From: Chryseobacterium aurantiacum
GTDB lineage: Bacteria > Bacteroidota > Bacteroidia > Flavobacteriales > Weeksellaceae
Reading direction: 5' to 3'
Assembly (NCBI RefSeq): GCF_003020585.1
Contig: NZ_PXUE01000002.1
Coordinates: forward strand, 434,001-498,000
Length of the DNA: 64,000 nucleotides
The notes beneath the pieces were generated by a model. The model did not search any database, was not told the DNA's origin, and saw only the letters and a program-made list of their open reading frames with translations. Below are positions 59,313 through 64,000 of the stretch, one piece after another (the stretch's first letter is position 1; every line of letters starts with the position of its first letter). Made by a program: the position numbers and the translations under genes.

Positions 59313-60377
59313 ATGAACAAAAAGCATAACTTCAGCGCAGGACCATGTATCTTACCACAAGAAGTATTCGAAAAGTCAGCACAGGCAATCTTAGACTTTA
59401 ACGGTATAGGATTATCACTTCTTGAAATTTCTCACAGAAGCAAGGATTTCGTTGCTGTAATGGACGAAGCACGTGCTATTGTAAAAAGATTGATGAATCT
59501 TGGTGATGACTATGAGGTTCTTTATTTAGGAAGTGGAGCCAGTATGCAGTTTGCAATGGTACCCTACAACCTAATGAAAGTTGGTGGAAAAGCAGCTTAC
59601 CTGGACACGGGAACATGGGCAGCCGGAGCCATTAAGGAAGCAAAGAAACTAGGAACAGTAGATGTAGTAGGTTCATCAAAAGAAGAAAACTATTCTTTTA
59701 TTCCTAAAGATTATACGGTTGGTTCAGAATACGATTATTTCCACTGCACCTCCAACAATACAATCTACGGAACTCAGATGAAGTCTTTTCCTGAAGTAGA
59801 TACCCTGATGGTATGTGACATGAGTTCGGATATTTTCTCAAGACAGCTTGATTTTTCAAAATTTGATTTAATTTATGCAGGGGCCCAGAAAAACATGGGA
59901 CCAGCAGGAGTTACCTTAGTCGTGATCAAAAAAGAGATTTTGGGCAAGACAGGAAGAGAAAACATGCTTTCTATGCTGGATTATTCTCAGCACATATCTA
60001 AAGAGTCCATGTATAATACTCCACCGGTATTCCCAATCTATGCTTCTTTACTAACCCTTCAGTATCTTGAAAAAAATGGGGGCATTGCTGCTGCAGAACA
60101 AAGAAACGAAGCAAAAGCCAAGCTTCTTTATGGTGAGATTGACAGCAACCCGTTATTTGAAACATTCTGTGTAGAAGAAGACCGTTCATTCATGAATGTT
60201 TCCTTCAAAATTACAGATGAAAGCAAAAAAGAAGAGTTCGACAATGCTTGGAAGGCAGCAGGTATTAGCGGACTAAACGGACACCGAAGTCTGGGAGGTT
60301 ACAGAGCCAGCTTATACAACGCTTTACCAATTGAAAGCGTACAGGTATTGGTGGATGTAATGAAGTCGATAAAATAA
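59313..60377 (+). CDS. serC: Phosphoserine aminotransferase
   Basis: SerC makes O-phosphoserine from 3-phosphohydroxypyruvate with glutamate, and also acts in the vitamin B6 pathway on 4-phosphohydroxythreonine. The 354-aa class V aminotransferase opens with 'KHNFSAGPCILPQEV'. The PLP lysine is in 'LIYAGAQKNMGPAG', and 'YLGSGASMQF' and 'HCTSNNTIYGTQM' complete the cofactor site. The conserved C-terminal 'GLNGHRSLGGYRASLYNALPIESV' binds the phosphate. It is followed by serA on the same strand (115-nt gap) and then DUF1015. Confidence 0.97.
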   Translation: MNKKHNFSAGPCILPQEVFEKSAQAILDFNGIGLSLLEISHRSKDFVAVMDEARAIVKRLMNLGDDYEVLYLGSGASMQFAMVPYNLMKVGGKAAYLDTGTWAAGAIKEAKKLGTVDVVGSSKEENYSFIPKDYTVGSEYDYFHCTSNNTIYGTQMKSFPEVDTLMVCDMSSDIFSRQLDFSKFDLIYAGAQKNMGPAGVTLVVIKKEILGKTGRENMLSMLDYSQHISKESMYNTPPVFPIYASLLTLQYLEKNGGIAAAEQRNEAKAKLLYGEIDSNPLFETFCVEEDRSFMNVSFKITDESKKEEFDNAWKAAGISGLNGHRSLGGYRASLYNALPIESVQVLVDVMKSIK

Positions 60378-60492
60378 CTTATATTAGGCGACCCAAAAAA
60401 TAAAAAGATTAATGGATTGCAGATCTCATATTTTGGACCTTTAAAGTCTGACTTTTAACATCTAAAATCTAGCATCTATAATAAAATAACAC

Positions 60493-61458
60493 ATGAAAGT
60501 TTTAGCAAACGATGGAATCTCAAAATCAGGAGAACGCGCTTTAAAAGAAGCCGGAATTGAAATTCTGGACAATAGAGTGGCTCAAGATCACGTTATTAAT
60601 TTTATCAACGATAATAATGTGGATGTTCTTCTCGTAAGAAGTGCAACGAAAGTGAGACAAGACCTGATTGATGCATGCCCAAACCTTAAAATTATAGGAA
60701 GAGGGGGCATCGGGATGGATAATATTGATGTTGAGTATGCAAAAAGCAAGGGTATAAAAATAATCAATACCCCTACTGCATCTTCAAAATCCGTAGCAGA
60801 ATTGGTATTCGGACATTTTCTCTCATTGGCAAGATTTCTTCACGAATCAAACAGACTAATGCCTTTGGAGGGAGAAACCCACTTCAATGCCATGAAGAAG
60901 TCATTCAGTAATGCCTATGAACTTTCAGGAAAAACATTAGGAGTAATAGGCTTTGGAAGCATTGGGCAGGAAGTCATCAAAATAGGAATTTCCCTGGGAA
61001 TGAAAATCAAGGTCCTTACAAGAAGTCCAAAAACAGAAGTTCTTACTTTGAATTTCTTTGATGGACAGTCTGTAAATTTTGAAATCACTTCCTCCAATGA
61101 TATGGAGACATTTCTAAAAGAAGCAGACTTCATCAGCATCAATACTCCTAAGACGAATGAATACATTATAGATACCCCTCAATTTGAAAAAATGAAAGAT
61201 GGCGTCTATATTGTAAATACTGCAAGAGGCGGTGTGATAAATGAAGTAACACTGATAGATTTCATAGATTCTGGTAAAGTAGCCGGAGCAGCATTGGATG
61301 TTTTTGAAAACGAACCCAGCCCGGAACTTCCTTTATTAATGAACCCAGCATTATCACTTTCTCCCCATGTAGGAGGAAATACGGTAGATGCGCAAGAGAA
61401 AATCGGTATCGAACTTGCAGAACAAATTATTAAGCTACAAAAAGAAACTATAAGATAA
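60493..61458 (+). CDS. serA: D-3-phosphoglycerate dehydrogenase
   Basis: This 321-aa member of the D-2-hydroxyacid dehydrogenases oxidises 3-phosphoglycerate with NAD to start serine synthesis. The Rossmann motif 'GKTLGVIGFGSIGQEV' is near residue 150. 'VNTARGGVINE' supplies the Arg, 'AALDVFENEPSP' the Glu, and 'LSLSPHVGGNT' the catalytic His. There is no C-terminal ACT domain, so serine feedback by the E. coli mechanism is absent. Position after serC supports the specific assignment over generic 2-hydroxyacid dehydrogenase. It ends 2 nt before the DUF1015 gene. Confidence 0.93.
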   Translation: MKVLANDGISKSGERALKEAGIEILDNRVAQDHVINFINDNNVDVLLVRSATKVRQDLIDACPNLKIIGRGGIGMDNIDVEYAKSKGIKIINTPTASSKSVAELVFGHFLSLARFLHESNRLMPLEGETHFNAMKKSFSNAYELSGKTLGVIGFGSIGQEVIKIGISLGMKIKVLTRSPKTEVLTLNFFDGQSVNFEITSSNDMETFLKEADFISINTPKTNEYIIDTPQFEKMKDGVYIVNTARGGVINEVTLIDFIDSGKVAGAALDVFENEPSPELPLLMNPALSLSPHVGGNTVDAQEKIGIELAEQIIKLQKETIR

Positions 61459-61460
61459 AT

Positions 61461-62705
61461 ATGCCTGTTTTTAAACCTTTCCGTGGAATAAGACCTCACA
61501 GAGACTTTGAGGATACTTTCCCTACTCATCCACTGGATAATTTTACCCAGGAAGAAATCGCTGAGAAAGCTCAGGTTGAAAACACTTACATCAATATGAT
61601 TAAGCCATATGTTGTAAGTAAATCTAAGGATATAGACCGGAACCTGAGGAAGATCCGATCTACCTTTGAAGAATTGCTGGACGAAAAGAAATTGGTCCAG
61701 GATAATTCTGCGTACTATCTTTATGAGCAGATATATCCTAATAAGCAAATTTTCAGAGGACTCTTGGGACTGGCAAGTATTGAAGATTTCTGGAATGGAA
61801 AAATCAAAAGACATGAAAGTACAATTCCCCAGAAAAAGGAGAAACTGGCTCATTATCTTGAAAAAGTAAATCTGCAGGCAGAACCTGTACTTCTTACCTA
61901 CCCTGCCAACTCAAAAATTGAGTTGCTGATGAACCACGAGGAAAAAAATGTTCCTATCTTCAATCATGTAGACACCATTGGGATCAGACATAAAATCTGG
62001 AGAATAGATAACCGTCTGAAGCTACAGCAGTTTAAAGAAGTAATTGATCAGATTGATTCATTTTATATTGCTGACGGACACCATAGAATTGGCTCTACAG
62101 CAATCAATGCAAAACGCCACAAGGATAAGAACAAAAGACATAACGGTACAGAACTTTACAACTTTGTATACAGTTTTATCGTTTCCAACCAATCCATTAA
62201 GATCCACGATTATAACAGAATCTTACATGATCTGAACGGACTTTCAAAAGAAGACTTTCTAAAACAGCTTGAAGAATACTTCTTGATTCACGAAAAAGGA
62301 GAAGCCTCTTATTTCCCGTCTCAGAAATTTCACATTTCAATGTATTTGGATGGTAAGTTCTATTCTCTTCATGTAAAGCATGATCTCCGTTCAAAAGAAA
62401 TGTCATTGGATAACCTGGATCACCATTTATTAGACAAATACATATTCAAGGGTATTTTAAAAATAGAAGATCCTGATAGTTCTGAATTAATTTCCTACGT
62501 GAAGGGTACCTCTAACCTTAGCGGAATTAATCTTTTAAAAGAAAAGGTAGACAACAATGAAGGTAAGGTAGGTTTCGGTATTTATCCTGTAAGTTTTAAT
62601 GATATGATTAAAATTTCAGACTTAAAATTAAGCATGCCTCCAAAATGTACATTTATTGAACCAAAATTGATTACAGCTCTGTTAATGTACGACATGAAAC
62701 CTTAA
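61461..62705 (+). CDS. DUF1015-family protein, possible serine kinase
   Basis: The 414-aa protein begins 'FKPFRGIRP', the DUF1015 hallmark, and contains 'FYIADGHHRIGSTAIN' with DGHHR at residues 205-209. In the ParB/sulfiredoxin superfamily, the free-serine kinases SerK and SbnI use a similar DG-H-R motif (recall). A serine kinase would make phosphoserine in reverse of the usual phosphatase direction, fitting the direct coupling to serA and serC (2-nt gap). The rest ('MYLDGKFYSLHVKHDL', 'FGIYPVSFNDMIKIS') is not assignable. Function inferred, not demonstrated. Confidence 0.85.
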   Translation: MPVFKPFRGIRPHRDFEDTFPTHPLDNFTQEEIAEKAQVENTYINMIKPYVVSKSKDIDRNLRKIRSTFEELLDEKKLVQDNSAYYLYEQIYPNKQIFRGLLGLASIEDFWNGKIKRHESTIPQKKEKLAHYLEKVNLQAEPVLLTYPANSKIELLMNHEEKNVPIFNHVDTIGIRHKIWRIDNRLKLQQFKEVIDQIDSFYIADGHHRIGSTAINAKRHKDKNKRHNGTELYNFVYSFIVSNQSIKIHDYNRILHDLNGLSKEDFLKQLEEYFLIHEKGEASYFPSQKFHISMYLDGKFYSLHVKHDLRSKEMSLDNLDHHLLDKYIFKGILKIEDPDSSELISYVKGTSNLSGINLLKEKVDNNEGKVGFGIYPVSFNDMIKISDLKLSMPPKCTFIEPKLITALLMYDMKP

Positions 62706-62760
62706 TAAATTCCTATTTTTTCCCTACTTTTAACATCGGAAAAAGAAAGGTAAATAAAAA

Positions 62761-64000
62761 ATGAAAAAAATATTCATCATACTTCCACTCTTTTTGAGTG
62801 GATTTTTATTTTCTCAAAAAAAGCCACATAAAAATCCGGCAAAAAAAAGCACCACAGTCAAGTTCAATTATCATGATGAGTTTAAAAAAATCTCTGACGA
62901 AATCTTAACCAATGGTGCAGCCTACGAAAACCTTGCAGAACTTACAAAAGGAATAGGACCACGCTTTAGTGCGACTCCGGGATACACAAAAGCAACCGAA
63001 TGGGCAGAAAGAAAGTTCAAGGAAATTGGTATCAATATGATCTGGAGACAAGAAGCCAAAGCTCCAGTCTGGATCAGAGGAAAAGAATCTCTACAAATAA
63101 AAACAGGAAGCGGAGATTGGAAAAATATCAGAATGCTCTCCTTCGGAAACTCTGAAGGAACAGGAGGAAAAGACCTGACGGGGGAAATTATTTTAATCAA
63201 CTCCACTTCAGAACTTAACGCCATGTCAATTGGTCAGCTAAAAGACAAAATAGTTTTCGTGAATGTTCCTATGGACCCCACCATTGTAAATACAAGCGAT
63301 TCTTATTTACTCACCGCAAAATCAAAACTAATTTCGGCTTCTGTAATTGCTAAAACAGGAGCAAAAGCACTAATTATAAGATCATTAACAACTGCTAATG
63401 ATGACACTCCTCATGCTAAAATGATTTATTATGAACCAGATGATAAAGTAAAAATTCCAGCTTTATCAATAGGGGTAAAATCAGCAGATGAGTTGGAGAA
63501 AACATTAAAAAAACAAAAGGTTACCGCTAAAATCAACATGACTGCCGAATCAAAAGGCAGCACTACAAATCCAAATATTATTGCTGAAATTCAGGGTAAA
63601 AAAGATTCTAAAGTAATTGTTTTAGGTGCTCAGCTTGATTCTTGGGATATTGGTGAAGGAGCCATTGATGATGGAACAGGAGTTGCACAGTGCATTGAAG
63701 TTTTAAGAACCTTAAAAGCACTTGGATATGAAAATAATCACACCATCCGTGTAGTTCTGTACGCCAACAGTGAAAATGGAGGCCAAGGTCGTGAAATGTA
63801 TGCCGCATATGTAAAAAAGAAAGAAGAAAAACACGTATTCGCTCTAGGAACAGATGCAGGAGGCTATTCGCCAAGAGGATTCTCATTAGATATGCCTCCA
63901 CAAAGACGAAAGCAAATTTTTGAATGGAAAAACTATTTCCTCCCTTACGGAATTTATGACTTTGATCAAACCTATGCCATACAGGATATTTCCCCTTTGA
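62761..64000 (+). CDS. M28/carboxypeptidase Q-like protein with altered active site (partial)
   Basis: A signal peptide ('MKKIFIILPLFLSGFLFS-Q') is followed by a PA-domain-containing M28 protein of the carboxypeptidase Q type; the visible part (413 residues) runs off the window edge. The zinc/active-site positions are unusual. 'GAQLDSWDIGEGAIDDGTG' has Q291 in place of the usual zinc-binding His, while the bridging Asp in D303/D304 is kept. 'YANSENGGQGR' has S337 where the general base Glu is expected; E338 is kept. 'GTDAGG' (D365) is present. The family residues missing are exactly the ones needed for catalysis, so it may be an inactive homologue. Expression could start from the gap after DUF1015 (55 nt, TACTTTTA, one mismatch to TAnnTTTG). 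Confidence 0.88.
   Translation, partial: MKKIFIILPLFLSGFLFSQKKPHKNPAKKSTTVKFNYHDEFKKISDEILTNGAAYENLAELTKGIGPRFSATPGYTKATEWAERKFKEIGINMIWRQEAKAPVWIRGKESLQIKTGSGDWKNIRMLSFGNSEGTGGKDLTGEIILINSTSELNAMSIGQLKDKIVFVNVPMDPTIVNTSDSYLLTAKSKLISASVIAKTGAKALIIRSLTTANDDTPHAKMIYYEPDDKVKIPALSIGVKSADELEKTLKKQKVTAKINMTAESKGSTTNPNIIAEIQGKKDSKVIVLGAQLDSWDIGEGAIDDGTGVAQCIEVLRTLKALGYENNHTIRVVLYANSENGGQGREMYAAYVKKKEEKHVFALGTDAGGYSPRGFSLDMPPQRRKQIFEWKNYFLPYGIYDFDQTYAIQDISPL

Overview
The window is a single stretch of AT-rich chromosome from a Bacteroidota bacterium of the Flavobacteriia, most likely Chryseobacterium or a close Weeksellaceae relative. Three things point there. Secreted proteins carry type IX secretion (T9SS) C-terminal sorting domains, and there is a SusC/SusD polysaccharide utilisation locus. 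Start sites are preceded by the phylum's promoter signature (TTTG or TTG, 18-21 nt, TAnnTTTG) rather than by Shine-Dalgarno sequences. The gene order acyl-CoA reductase / ferredoxin / serC / serA / DUF1015 is also typical of the class. I cannot name a species. I saw no rRNA, tRNA, CRISPR array, transposase or phage gene; this looks like ordinary chromosome with a few accessory loci.

Layout. 1-7.3 kb: the end of a DoxX-like gene, era, a Crp-type regulator with a guanidinium-type SMR exporter, then a minus-strand run of methyltransferase, methionine aminopeptidase, HAD hydrolase, acyl-ACP desaturase and gpmI. 7.3-14.5 kb: a tandem ~150-bp repeat, a secreted metalloprotease-like protein, a SUI1/YciH factor, a leucine-rich-repeat protein, a PhoX-like T9SS protein and a large dihaem cytochrome c peroxidase. 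14.8-21.8 kb: nucleoside phosphorylase, an OhrR-type MarR regulator with a Rossmann protein, DUF3667, a YadA-head-like surface protein, DNA glycosylase tag, a helical stress-type protein and fabI.

21.9-31.3 kb: a glycan locus with SusC, SusD and two GH30 enzymes on the minus strand. It is divergent from an MFS transporter and a NUDIX/winged-helix (NrtR-type) regulator, with a perfect palindrome between them. The predicted substrate is a beta-linked glucan such as beta-1,6-glucan: surface hydrolysis, SusCD import, then MFS uptake across the inner membrane, with the regulator sensing a product.

31.4-41.8 kb: a glutaryl-CoA-dehydrogenase-like enzyme, a T9SS-exported alpha/beta hydrolase, and a four-gene operon of TonB-dependent receptor, DUF4876 lipoprotein, 504-aa beta-barrel protein and dihaem peroxidase. 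A 25-bp imperfect palindrome precedes that operon. It is the best candidate here for an undescribed system, possibly metal or haem acquisition.

41.8-64 kb: a patatin/beta-barrel protein, an AddB-like PD-(D/E)XK nuclease with two small secreted proteins, rsmG, an M28 peptidase, an aminotransferase with an M16 peptidase, a peroxiredoxin-thioredoxin-DUF6952 group split by a large hairpin repeat, a BI-1 membrane protein, and a LuxC-type reductase divergent from ferredoxin, serC, serA and DUF1015. The window ends inside an M28/carboxypeptidase Q-like gene whose catalytic residues appear to be lost.
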